From: Pleurostoma richardsiae
Taxonomy: Eukaryota; Ascomycota; Sordariomycetes; Calosphaeriales; Pleurostomataceae
NCBI GenBank assembly: GCA_030052745.1
Contig: JANBVO010000004.1
Coordinates: 496,001 to 560,000, forward strand
DNA length: 64,000 nucleotides
Direction: 5' to 3'
The notes under the pieces are model-generated. The model saw only the letters and a program-made list of their open reading frames with translations. It was not told where the DNA came from and searched no databases. Shown here in pieces: positions 1 to 9,812 of the stretch. Position numbers and translations under genes: made by a program. Numbering within the stretch: the first letter of the stretch is position 1; each line of letters begins with the position of its first letter.

Positions 1-3000
1 CAATTTCTATGACCGTGATTGGACGGCACGACCGGGTAGGAGGGGTGGAGGGGCATCATCACTCTGTGATGGAGGGAATGGAGGGGTAGGTAGGCAGAGG
101 TAGCTTCTCTCAGGGCGGCGGGGCTGATGCAGAGTAACAGAGCTTCCTCGACCTCCACGGTGAGAGGAAGGTGAGTCTTTTTAAGACTCCCCAGCTGTCC
201 CCTGCTCTACAGCTCAACCTGCGAATACGTGCAAGGATAAGGTGGAGTCTAGGCTGAGAGGGAGCTGCAGGTGATACAGGTGCAGGACCGGGTACGGAAG
301 TACAGGTACACACGAACAGGCTAGGTATGTGGTGACTCAGGTAGGATCTGACACGGGTGATACTAACAGTTAAAGGGGGAAAGGTACTTCGTCGCCAACA
401 GGAGTCTTGTGCAGGAGCAGGCAGAGCAGATGTCAATCCAAGTTCAGCTCTGATGCTGCTTGCTGGTGGCTTTGTGCCCGCCTGTTGCCAAGATACTGAC
501 AACTCTTTTACTCCCAACCCTTGAAGCAGCTGCCTCCAGGCACACTCATCTGGTGTGCAGATCTCAGAGAAGGCTGACCATTCATCAGCCGTGGTCTGTA
601 GGCCTCAGCGGACCAGCGCTACTACCGAAGAACGTAGTAGAATCCGTCTTTGCCCGGCTACAGAGTCACCTGGCTGGTGGTTCGTCAACCTCACAGGAGG
701 GCCACTTCGTTGGGGTCGTCGACGATGGCGAGAGGAAGTTCACTAAGGTGTTCGGTGACGATGTGATGAGTCAGCAGACTGTTCGTGACAGTCCCGAGTC
801 TTGCCTCCAGATGTGAAAATAGGCCCGGCAGTGATAAAATGGGAGCTAAGGAGTGGCGCTTGGGGTTTTTGGGTGCTTTGGATGCGACAACCTCGAAGAC
901 ACAAAGGGTTGTTTTTCGTGGGACCGACGGCCCGTTTATATGCGCGTCGCGCTCCAATCTGTCCAAAAGACAGATCAACAGGGGTTTGGCCCTTGGCCAG
1001 AACGGGTAAGACGCCCTGCACAGCCTCAGAAGACTCCCGCATTCAATTTGGAGATCCGCATTCTCTCTTGGATTCTACAGCAGTGCCAAGCGTACATATC
1101 TCGGGAGCTTCCTAAGACGACACTCCGATACTATGCAAACTACTCATACAGCTCACCGCTCGATATCGTCTGTACGCTGCTCAAGGTAGGGATTCTATAC
1201 AGATACGCGAAGAAGCCGGACTCTGCTATTGCTCAGAACGGCGTACAGTAATACGGGTGACTGACGCTGTGGCTGAACAACAGCGTCTTCTCTTTCTTTA
1301 TGTGGATGTCGGTTGTGGATGATGATAGTACAAGAGCAACCGGAGACCATGGCAAAAACAACCACGATGAAGCCGAGTCCCTGTGGCTATGGTTCTGTCG
1401 CAGTCTGCCATGCGTCTGTGATGGGCATTACTTGATCTAATCTGACATGACATGACAATTCAATCAATGAGGGCTGTAGTGAAGCTGCCACGCGTGTATA
1501 TCAACGTAGATTTGGACCATCGATTTCTTTTCACTTGTGAGCCGCTGGGCAACAATAAAGCGGATACCCATGCATGGAACTCTCACTTCATCTATACCAG
1601 CCTTCTCGAGTATTCCTATCCGTTACCTGGCGTCCGGAGCACGTACCTCCTCCGCCGCACAAGATGAACGGGATATTATTGCCTTCACCGGAGCGACCCT
1701 CCCCACCATGACAGGACATATTCTTCCACCGGCCGCCCGAGGCCGGCGGATCCGGGTGGTTGAGTTCTGCTTTTACTTCGGTCTACGCAAGCTAGACGGA
1801 GGAACGGGCTTTCATAACAGCGAAGACGATCGATCACCTCCTCGTCGATCGGATAGCGGGACCAGAGGTATCATGAGGCGGACAATTTGCTATTCTCGCT
1901 ATTCTTAGTCACCAGTCATTACCAGCGAGGGCAATCATATAGGCGAGGCGATGCAGACGAGCAGACAGACAGGCGCAGGAGAGTCATCACTGCCTCCTTA
2001 GGGATGCATGATGCTGATGTCTCTTCCTTTCTTAGCTCTTGCATCACAAACTTAACCTTGAGAAACCAAAGTATACATGCTGCAGAAAAGTGTGTTTGAT
2101 TTTTATAAAGTTCCTGTTTCTCGATTCCGGCTTGCTTTGCTCAGGCTAGGTTCCTTTTCCTCACTCTCAAGTCCAGCTCAGTCCACTGCAGACCATCGTG
2201 TCCCTGTATCCCCCAACATATCAAGCAAATCTCAACATGGCCGAGGGCGACCCGGCTTCACCAGAAAGCCAAGACCTCTTGCCAGGAGCGTCACTCTGCA
2301 TAGACATCGCAGGCTTGCGCCCGTCACAAAGCCCATCACAACCGGGAGGCTCAGGAGTACCGGCTGGATGCACCTCCCAACATGGCCAACGGAAGCTCAG
2401 GCCTTTAAGATCGTTGCTAAAGCCCAGGTCGACCCTCCTCCACCTGTTCGAGAAACGACGAGCTCGACCAGGGAGTCCACAGCTCTCGCCCAGGGCCGGA
2501 ATCGACCCCGTGCTGGGCGTCAGGGCGCTGGAGCTGACAAAGTGCAAGGAGATGCTCCGGGACTGTTTTCTGGGGGATGCTCCGCGCATAGTGAGCGTTG
2601 AATTCGTGGCCAACTATATACTGGTCGACTACATACTGCGGAAACAGCGGCGAGCTTTCCTCCGCCGGACAACAATTGTGGTTCCTTGATCAAGAGATTG
2701 TCAAGTGGTACTGTCCGGGGTCGAATTCTCATGAAGCTTTCTGCTCGAAATAGTTAGGTCTCTTGTTGACCGCCTGCTTCTTTGCTTCAGCGCTGACTCC
2801 TGTATGTCAGGATCTACCCGGGCTTCTCGCAAGGCGCGACACATCCTAACGGTCTGCTTGGAGGGCTGCAGGCTGCACAGTATGTAAGCTTCGATTCGTG
2901 AAGCCAGGTGTAGCACTCACCATCCAGTCTATCCCACCCCGTAGAAGAGACTCAGAAGCGACATGGTACTGCAACCTCAACTCTCGCAAGGCTCTTCAGT

Positions 3001-3244
3001 GCCACCGTCTGCATAGCAGAGAGTCGACAAGAGGGCACCTAGATACGGAGCCTAGCAAAGGCAGCTAGATATCACCATGAGTCCGTAAGGCAAGGATCTT
3101 TTTACTCCTACCGAGATTGTAAATGCTGCTTCTCACGTCTAGCTTCTAAATACTCACCAATTCTAAATCTCTAATGACAAAAGCACATGACCAACGATCC
3201 AACATGCGCGATGCCCAGCTCTCTCATCGATGACACCCACCGCT
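1..3244. other. Intergenic region without a convincing gene
   Basis: Only short reading frames occur on both strands. They have arginine/serine/proline-rich translations typical of non-coding GC-rich DNA, and none shows a domain I recognise. The sole exception worth listing is a doubtful ORF at 2237-2689 (own entry). The last 550 bases are downstream of the xylulokinase stop and will contain its 3' end. I see no tRNA, repeat array or transposon remnant. Confidence 0.5.
2237..2689 (+). CDS. Doubtful small ORF, hypothetical protein
   Basis: An ATG in a good fungal start context (CAACATGGCC) opens a 150-codon frame, preceded by a C/T-rich stretch that resembles a leader. The translation is proline/serine-rich at first. 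It ends in a more protein-like section (around residues 100-145) with mixed hydrophobic and charged residues, including EFVANYILVDYILRKQRR. A 57-nt stretch with GTGAGC and AACAG ends sits inside it and could be an intron that keeps the frame. I recognise no domain, and a competing frame overlaps the same bases. It may be a real lineage-specific gene, a first exon, or chance. Confidence 0.2.
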   Translation: MAEGDPASPESQDLLPGASLCIDIAGLRPSQSPSQPGGSGVPAGCTSQHGQRKLRPLRSLLKPRSTLLHLFEKRRARPGSPQLSPRAGIDPVLGVRALELTKCKEMLRDCFLGDAPRIVSVEFVANYILVDYILRKQRRAFLRRTTIVVP

Positions 3245-5101
3245 CTAATTATGATGCTCCTTCAGAATCTCCTTCTCCATCTCCTCAAACGCCGGTAGCA
3301 CCCGCCCGTACTTCTGGAACGTCCCCTCCCTGTACCCGTCGTCCACCTTCTCAATGGACCCTTCCTCGCGCCACCGCTTCCCAATCAGCTCATCGAAGGT
3401 CTCGCCCTCGCTCCGCTCGAACGCCCAGACGGCCTTGTACGCGCCGCCCAGCGCGCACGCGTTGCCGCCCACGTCCAGCTTGTACACACCCTCGGCGCCC
3501 CCCAGCACGTCGCCCATGACCCGCGCGATCGCCGGGTTCAGCGAGCCACCGCCCACAAGGTACACGCGCCGCGGCTGCGCCGGCAGCAGCCCCGCCTCGT
3601 CCGGGCTGTGCACCAGCTTCTGCGACCGGAGCCGCATCGAGAGAGCCTGCGACTCGACGATGACGCGCGCGTCCGTCTCCGGGGCCCAGGCGTCTGCTTT
3701 CTCCTCGCGCAGGTCGCTGCCGTCGGCCGGGCTACAGGTGTACCGCCACGTGCCAGCCTTGATGTTCGGTACGATCTCTGGGAGGAAGAAGTAGAGCCCA
3801 AGCTTGGCGCGATCGGCGGTGCTGCGGATGTCCAGCGGCGGCGTGTCGAGGACGAGCTTGTTGAAGGTGGCCCACTTGTCGTCGGCGCCAGCGGCGGGAG
3901 GAGGCAGCTTGTCGCGAACCTTCTCACGCGCGAGGCCGCCATTCTTGTAGCACAGCATGAACATGTAGTGGCCTGGCGTGCAGGGGTGGTTGAAGAAGTG
4001 ATAGCTGGGGTCGGGCTTGTAATACGGCGTGACCATGAGGAAGGTGCTGGACGTGCCGAGTGAGACGATGGCATCAAGCGGTCGCAGTGGCAGGCACAGG
4101 ATGGTTCCGGGGTTGTCGCCCGTGAAAGGTGCGATCTGGCACTCGGCGCTGAAGCCGTGTCGTGCTACGTAGTAGTTTGAGATGCCGCCCATGCTGCCGC
4201 CGCCGTCCTGCCGCGGTTCGCCAAGCTTCTTGCGCAGCTCAGCTACGCCGTCCTTGCCGGCCGCAAGCTCCAGGAGCGGCTCACTCCACGTGTTGGCCCC
4301 AATGTCCCAGAGGTTGGCACCGCACACGTCGCTGATGTCGATAGGGGCAATTGAGCCGAGGAGGAGGGAGGCGAGGAAGGACGAGATGAGGGAGATCCTG
4401 GATGTGTTGGCATACATATCCGGGAGCTTCCTCCGAAGGCGCATTATCTGTGGTCCGGTGAACCGCTGCAGATTGTTAGCCTGCGGTCTCCGGAGAGATG
4501 AACCTTATGGGAGCTATGGCAAGTACTCACATGATGCGCCGCACTGCCTGTGACCTCCGCAAGGTGCGCTGCCGTCCCCAGCGCGGCGTCAAATTTGTCG
4601 CACTCGGCCTGAGTGCTGTGGTCCTGCCAATTGGGTGCAAACGGGTGCGAGAAGGCGGGCTTGAGCTGGTCGACGAGGGGCGTCTTCGGGTCCAGTGCGG
4701 CGAGCAGCTTCTCGGCGTCGTGGCTCCAGTACACGCTGCCGTGCTGCTGGCAGGAGCCGCTGATGCCCCTGATCCGCTCCATGGGAGTGTTGTGCTCCTT
4801 CAAGCGGTCGAGGACGAGGTCCACGGCCTCGAGCCACATCGCGACGGGGGCAAACACCTCACCCTCCGCCTCGTTCTGGTGGACGCCCTTGCGGATGTCA
4901 TATTTGCTGGCGAAGTCGGCGTCGAAGTCGACCTTGGCCTCAGACACAACGTGCAGGTCCGACTGGACCACAATGGCTGGTCGAGCGGTAAGCAGATGGC
5001 GGTGGCGGTGGCAGGAGAGCTGTGTGCCCGATGACGACATGCGTACCTTTCAGCTGTTGGGTCGACAGGTCGAACCCAAGGTATAAGGGGCCGCCAGCCA
5101 T
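3245..5101 (-). CDS. xkiA: D-xylulose kinase (three exons)
   Basis: Phosphorylates D-xylulose to D-xylulose 5-phosphate with ATP in the cytosol. This is the step that feeds the fungal xylose/arabinose pathway into the pentose phosphate pathway. Exons by reading-frame continuity: 5101-5047, 4976-4531 and 4465-3245, with introns of 70 and 65 nt, giving 573 aa, the usual length for fungal xylulokinases. The tiny first exon encodes [18 protein letters not shown], carrying the DxSTQ phosphate-binding signature of the FGGY sugar-kinase family. The second has the [12 protein letters not shown] and PNWQDHST substrate-side motifs. The third has [10 protein letters not shown]-like sequence (here [10 protein letters not shown]), VSLGTSSTF and the C-terminal [19 protein letters not shown] adenosine motif. 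All the kinase landmarks I looked for are present. The upstream region holds a xylose-activator site and two catabolite-repressor sites (separate entries). Confidence 0.93.
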
Positions 5102-5311
5102 TCTGGGATGCTTTGTGGAGGAAACCCCAACGTGACGGGACGAAGTGAGGGTGAAAAATATTACGGTGTACTGCCTAGAAGGGTGCGTAGATACAGCAGA
5201 AACTCTGGATTTTGGTAGAGGTTGGTGTAGGTATAGACATTTGGGCCCTTCACAACACGTAGGTCAGTATGCGCGCATGCTGGCTAACTGGACCGCTTCT
5301 ATGATATAACC

Positions 5312-5317
5312 GTGGGG
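5312..5317 (+). promoter_or_regulatory. CreA/CRE-1 type site (GTGGGG)
   Basis: Matches SYGGRG, the consensus of the carbon catabolite repressor CreA/CRE-1. It lies about 210 bp upstream of the xylulokinase ATG and pairs with a second site at 5335-5340. Tandem CreA sites are the arrangement usually associated with function, but the six-base consensus occurs often by chance. Confidence 0.35.
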
Positions 5318-5334
5318 CAGCTCTGCCACCGATG

Positions 5335-5340
5335 GCGGGG
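5335..5340 (+). promoter_or_regulatory. CreA/CRE-1 type site (GCGGGG)
   Basis: Second SYGGRG match in the xylulokinase promoter, 17 bp from the first and about 50 bp from the GGCTAAA activator element. The close pairing strengthens the case for glucose repression of this gene. Binding itself is an inference. Confidence 0.35.
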
Positions 5341-5390
5341 CAGCTCGGGGCACACCCTCTCAGCCTTGCGCCCAGTTTCTTTTAGCCTAA

Positions 5391-5397
5391 AGGCACG
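5391..5397 (-). promoter_or_regulatory. XlnR/Xyr1-type activator site (GGCTAAA)
   Basis: On the minus strand the sequence reads GGCTAAA, an exact match to the site described for the xylanase/xylose-pathway activator XlnR (Xyr1, XLR-1). It is about 290 bp upstream of the xylulokinase start and in the gene's own orientation. In several fungi xylulokinase is part of the xylose-induced regulon, so both the match and its place make sense. Confidence 0.45.
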
Positions 5398-5885
5398 CAT
5401 ACTGGAAGCCAATGCCGTCACAGCAGAGCAGGCGGTCTGATTGCCGCACCAATCACGGCCTGTTCGTGCCTGGCAAAGGTTCTGGGCCACTTCGTGATTC
5501 TATAAAAGCTCGAGGTGTCACCTGAAGCGTGTCCTGAATAGCCGCCAATGGATGGTCTGACGGTCTGGCCAGGGCAACGAGTCGTCTAACTGTCTAACTG
5601 TTGCAGCTCCTGGTGAGGACTGTCGTCTGGGGTATTTGCTGTCGATTTTGGAATCGAAGATAGCCGCCCTATATCTGAAGGCCGACAATATTCTGACACT
5701 CTCCTCAACGCCTCCCAATGCTGCTGTTTGGCTATTGTACACATACATCTATCTCCTGACTGTAGGAGTACTCATGCAAGAGTTTCTGCTGCTTTCCAGC
5801 ACAGCTTCCGCCGGGAAAGCAAGGCCCTTCTCCACCCCTAAAAATAGCCGCCGGGACCAGATCCGGGCCCCAAAAGCACAGGCTC

Positions 5886-7496
5886 TCAGGGCTGCTTGTG
5901 ATGCCCATTCTTGTCCTCGTGATTGTGGTCGTGGTCGTGGTCGTGGTCGTGCTCATGCTCATGGTCGTGCTCATCCTCCTCGGGCTCCGGGCTCGTCTTC
6001 GGGCTCACGTCTCCAGGGATGAACTCATCGAACTTGGGCGCGTCCGCTACCACGTCCTTTGGCACGAAGCGAACGCGGACTCTCCTAACTCCGCGAACCT
6101 TGCCGCCCACTTGTGTCCGGACTACGTTCTCCACCTCGCGGGAGTCCTCAACCGTCCATCCTCCGGGCACCGCAAGCTCCAGATCGACCAGGTAGTTCTG
6201 GCCAGACTTGACTCCCGACACGTCGCGAAGCTCAATCTCATGTCCCTCGGTGATCTCGCCGAAGCTCTTCTGAGCCTGTTTCCGGACAGACTGCTTGACT
6301 TCGTCGTCGATGCTCCGGTCCGCGAGTTCGGTTAGGGCCGCCATCGTGTTACCCCAACCAGCGCGGATGACGAGGAGAGAGATGAACAGTCCGCCAACGG
6401 GGTCGAGCCACATGGCATCCTTTAGAAAATTGGCACCCAGGATCGCAAGGAGTGTGACTATTCCGGTAAGGCTGTCGACGCGGTGATGGACGGCGTTCGA
6501 GGCTAAGACGGAGGATTTGCGCTCGCGAGCTACCTTCATGGCTACAGAATTGACTGGTTAGTGAGAGTCCCTACAACGCACCAGGAGCAACGTAGGGGCC
6601 AGTAAGTCAGTGGCAAGCTTACTGGCATGATACAGCCACTCCTTGATGACAACCGTGCCGGCCGCCAGCCACGCAGCGTGGATGCTGGGGCCGACATAGC
6701 CGTGGGCGTGGCTGTGGCCGTGGCCATGACCGTGCGTCAACAGCTCAGCGGCAGCATTGGGGTCCATGAAGAAGTGGGCGTAGAGCGCTTCGCAACTGCT
6801 CATGCACATGAAGACGCCGCCGCCCAGTAGCATGCCTGAGACGCCCAGGGATCCCAAGCTTTCTATCTTCCCGAACCCGGTTGGGTAGCGATCGGTGGGG
6901 GGCCGCAGGCTCCACGAGACAGTCAGTAGCGTCAAAATGTCCGAGGCCAGGTCTGCCATGCTGTGCCAGGCGTCGGCGATCATGGACTGGGAATTGAACA
7001 TATAACCGCCGATGCCCTTGGCAAAGGCCATGCCGAGATTCGAGTACAGGCCGATCCGGGTGATGCGGACACCGGCATCCTTCTTGTTAGAGGAAGTGAG
7101 ATACAGATTGTCATGGTGATGATGGCCGTGCGAGTGGCCGGTATGGCCGCGGGTCTGGCTGGCGGCGCCCATGATGCCGGTAAGCCAGATCTGATGGCGA
7201 GGGCGCGATGATGGAGAGAGGGAGGACGAGAGGGTGGTGGTGGTGGAGGACGACGACGAGGAAGGAGAGGATAGAGAAGCGGCTAATGAGGGACGATGGG
7301 TCGGGGGTCTGGATCTCAAAGGGGAAAGTGAGGAGGACGAGGTCCGAAAGACGCGGCTCTGGTTTCGCTGATGTGGCCGAAAGGGTACCTGAAGACCAGG
7401 ACGTGTGCTCAGCTTGACATTTGTCCGCCCCAAAGCCACGCGTACCGGGCAGCCGCGCAGGGGTGCAGGTCGCTTCCCGCAGTACAGAGGCGACAT
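5886..7496 (-). CDS. MMT1: Mitochondrial cation-diffusion-facilitator metal transporter (MMT1/2-like)
   Basis: A CDF-family divalent metal transporter, closest in layout to yeast Mmt1/Mmt2, which move iron (and possibly other metals) across mitochondrial membranes. Exons 7496-6623 and 6541-5886 are joined across an 81-nt intron (GTAAGC...CTGTAG), giving 509 aa. The first ~100 residues are arginine/serine-rich with almost no acidic residues, as expected of a mitochondrial targeting sequence, which is why the first ATG was preferred over the later one at MGAAS. Metal-site motifs typical of the family are visible: DAWHSMAD (D175, H178, D182) and HHRVD (H310, D314). Histidine-rich loops occur before the first membrane segment, before the fourth (residues 255-266) and at the C-terminus (about 485-507), where Asp-His pairs repeat. 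Yeast-like function is inferred from family resemblance. The sirtuin gene is divergent. Confidence 0.88.
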
Positions 7497-7845
7497 TGGG
7501 ATCTCTGGTAGGTGTGACAGGTACAGGTACTCCTAACCGCAGAGGCTGGAGTACCCGAGGTACATGGACAGAGCCCGATGAAACAGACGGGATCGCCTAA
7601 TGCTAAGGTAAGGGTGGAAAAGTAACCCCCGAATTCCACGAAACCTAACGGGCAATTGACTCGTCAAGTGCCAACTTTGTCAAGCTTCTCAAGGGTCTCT
7701 CGGCAGTTCAAGGCTGTCTCGGCGTGCAGGAGCGACGGTTTAGAAAGTGCGAACGCGACACAGAGTCCACTGGCAAACCCCACTAAAGACGTAATCATTT
7801 ACTCGGCGATTCGTGGAAAAGTGGTGGTGTTGATTATTTCCCAGG

Positions 7846-7902
7846 GTGCGTGAGTGTGAGTGTGCGTGTGCGTGCGTGCGTGCGTGCGAGCGTGCAGGCG
7901 TG
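7846..7902. repeat. GTGC/GTGT simple repeat
   Basis: About 57 bp of alternating GT and GTGC units, including at least four perfect GTGC copies in a row. Alternating purine-pyrimidine sequence of this sort can adopt Z-DNA and is prone to length change. It sits roughly 350 bp upstream of the metal-transporter start. Confidence 0.7.
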
Positions 7903-7906
7903 TAAA

Positions 7907-7938
7907 GTGACTGCGTGACTGAGTGACCGAGTGACTTA
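7907..7938. repeat. Four tandem copies of an 8-mer (GTGACTGA type)
   Basis: Reads GTGACTGC, GTGACTGA, GTGACCGA, GTGACTTA head to tail, each differing by one or two bases from the next. It begins only four bases after the neighbouring GTGC repeat. The TGACT core resembles half of a bZIP (AP-1/Gcn4-like) site, but no full TGASTCA site is formed. Confidence 0.6.
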
Positions 7939-8332
7939 GCAGTATGAAGCACACCCTGTGGTGGACCGTGCACTCCTGCTGGGCCAGGCCTTGGGTAGGT
8001 AATACTTAAAAAAGCCAGGGAGCCCAGGGACGACGGGTCCAGGCACAGGAACGCGCACAGCGCGAAGGGGTCGCGGCGAGCTAATTATACTATTAGCCAC
8101 CGCGGAGCTGTCGGTCGGAGTATGGGGCGGACTCGGGATTTCTGAGTCGTGACGTGACGGCCGACAGCCTGGAGGAGCTCCTCCCGGCTGTCATTGACAC
8201 TGAATGAGCCTCTTCTTTCTTGTTCGGACGTCTCTAACTAAGATATACCTTAACCTCATTAACGTTGCCCTCTCATCTCTTATCAGCAAAGTGTATGTGG
8301 ATTTCGTGCATCCGTCAAAACACCATCACATA

Positions 8333-8341
8333 ATCAGATAA
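8333..8341 (+). promoter_or_regulatory. SreA-type iron GATA site (ATCAGATAA)
   Basis: An exact match to ATCWGATAA, the extended GATA motif associated with the fungal iron repressor SreA. It lies 230 bp before the sirtuin start and 840 bp before the metal-transporter start. A nine-base match may be chance in 64 kb, but the neighbour is a mitochondrial metal transporter, which makes iron control plausible. It is near the far end of that gene's promoter, so it could act on the sirtuin instead. Confidence 0.35.
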
Positions 8342-8568
8342 TCGACATCTCCGAGCTATCGAGTCTTCCCCGAGTGGAATATCCGAATATCCATTCAGCC
8401 ATCCATCCACTCCAAGACCATTCCCGGCTCATATTGCCTACAGCAGAGCCATCCCCTTACTGTGCAGAGAATACTCCGTGCACTGACTATATCTCCGTAC
8501 ACCTATAAGGAACTCCGTACACGTACGTAGAGGCTTACGTACCGCGCGGCAAGGGACCAAAAGCACCA

Positions 8569-9771
8569 ATGCGCAAACCTCTTATGCGCATCCCCTACAC
8601 TGATGTGTTTGCTCCACCCACCGTCATCCCCAGCAGTGCAAAGTCTCTGTCCGGTGCAGTTGCCGCCCTACAGGAGTTCCTCACCGCCCCGCCACGTCGA
8701 GGACTCCCGGCCTCAGCGGTAGTGCTATCGGGCGCCGGCCTCTCCGTCGCGAGCGGCCTCGCCGACTACCGCGGCGACAAGGGCACCTACCGCGTCAACA
8801 AGACATACCGTCCCATCTACTACCACGAGTTCCTGGGCAATCATGAGGCACGGAAACGCTACTGGGCCCGGAGCTTCCTAGGCTGGCCGACACTCCACAA
8901 GGCCAAGCCCAACGCTGGCCACTTCGCCGTAAGAGATCTTGGCGACCTGGGACTCGTCCGAAGCGTCATCACGCAGAACGTGGATTCATTTCATCCCACA
9001 GCTCATCCTCATATCCCTACACTGGAGCTACACGGCTACCTTAGATCAGTAATGTGTACATCCTGCCATAACGAGTTCCCCCGAGACACGTTCCAAGAAC
9101 AGCTCGCCCGACTCAACCCAATCTGGGCGGACTTCCTTGCCGAAGCAATAGCTTCCGGCGCCCTGGATACGGACAATCCAACAGAGCAAAGGGCAAGGGG
9201 TATCCGCTCCAACCCGGACGGAGATGTGGACCTTCCCGACGCCCCTTATACGACCTTTCGCTACCCAGCTTGCCCCCGATGCCTCTCAAACCCGCCACTC
9301 ACACCAGAGGGGACCCATCATCATGTTGTCGAGGTTGACCACGAAGGTGCGTGGAAACCTGGCAGTACCGCAGGGGTCCTGAAACCCGCCGTGATAATGT
9401 TCGGCGAGAGCATCCCTAGTAGGGTCAAAGTAGCTGCGGAAGAAGCTATAGATCAGGCCGGCCGGCTATTGGTCCTTGCCACGTCCTTGGCGACATATTC
9501 AGCCTGGAGGCTGGTAAAGAAGGCCCACGATCGCGGTATGCCTATAGCAGTTGTGAACATGGGTGGTGTCAGAGGAGAGGAGACCTTCTTGGTGGGGATG
9601 GATCCCCAACAGGGCGCAGGAGGAGTGCGGATAGATATGTCCGCCCAGAACGTGCTTCCTGCGCTAGTCGCGACGCTGCGCGCATCTCCGTCGACGCATG
9701 GCCCTGGTCACGAACACTCGGTTCGGCTCGAAAATGGAGGCGCCGGAGTTTTCAAAGACATGTTGTCCTAG
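8569..9771 (+). CDS. SIRT4-like NAD-dependent sirtuin
   Basis: A single-exon 400-aa Sir2-family enzyme, which removes acyl groups from lysines (or ADP-ribosylates) using NAD. The NAD fold motif GAGLSVASGLADYRG is at residues 55-69, TQNVDSFH follows near 140, and the catalytic histidine is H155 in LELHGYL. Zinc is held by C163/C166 (CTSC) and C235/C238 (CPRC), and VIMFGESIP and LATSLATYSAWRLV follow. The GAG-DYRG form and the VDSFH motif point to the class II (mitochondrial SIRT4) branch rather than the nuclear Sir2/Hst1 branch. No strong presequence is evident, but the N-terminus is basic and short. The spacing between the two zinc pairs (68 residues) is longer than usual. The stop lies only 41 bp from the convergent DUF5321 gene. 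Confidence 0.9.
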   Translation: MRKPLMRIPYTDVFAPPTVIPSSAKSLSGAVAALQEFLTAPPRRGLPASAVVLSGAGLSVASGLADYRGDKGTYRVNKTYRPIYYHEFLGNHEARKRYWARSFLGWPTLHKAKPNAGHFAVRDLGDLGLVRSVITQNVDSFHPTAHPHIPTLELHGYLRSVMCTSCHNEFPRDTFQEQLARLNPIWADFLAEAIASGALDTDNPTEQRARGIRSNPDGDVDLPDAPYTTFRYPACPRCLSNPPLTPEGTHHHVVEVDHEGAWKPGSTAGVLKPAVIMFGESIPSRVKVAAEEAIDQAGRLLVLATSLATYSAWRLVKKAHDRGMPIAVVNMGGVRGEETFLVGMDPQQGAGGVRIDMSAQNVLPALVATLRASPSTHGPGHEHSVRLENGGAGVFKDMLS

Positions 9772-9812
9772 CATATCAGAGCCCGATGTATATGTATAAA
9801 AAATACGAGCAT

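Larger units (their letters stand above)
5102..5885. promoter_or_regulatory. xkiA promoter and 3' end of metal-transporter gene
   Basis: A 784-bp gap between the xylulokinase start (reading leftwards) and the stop of the metal transporter, also on the minus strand. It must hold the xkiA promoter and the transporter's 3' UTR. It contains one exact GGCTAAA element (minus strand) and two SYGGRG elements within about 85 bp of each other. A plus-strand TATAAAAG near 5500 has no gene downstream of it on that strand and is probably incidental. Confidence 0.55.
7497..8568. promoter_or_regulatory. Divergent promoter region between metal transporter and sirtuin
   Basis: A 1.07-kb shared upstream region. 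It holds a (GTGC)n-like simple repeat, four copies of an 8-mer based on GTGACTGA, an iron-type GATA site, and several TCCGTAC words close to the sirtuin start. No reading frame here looks coding. Confidence 0.6.
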
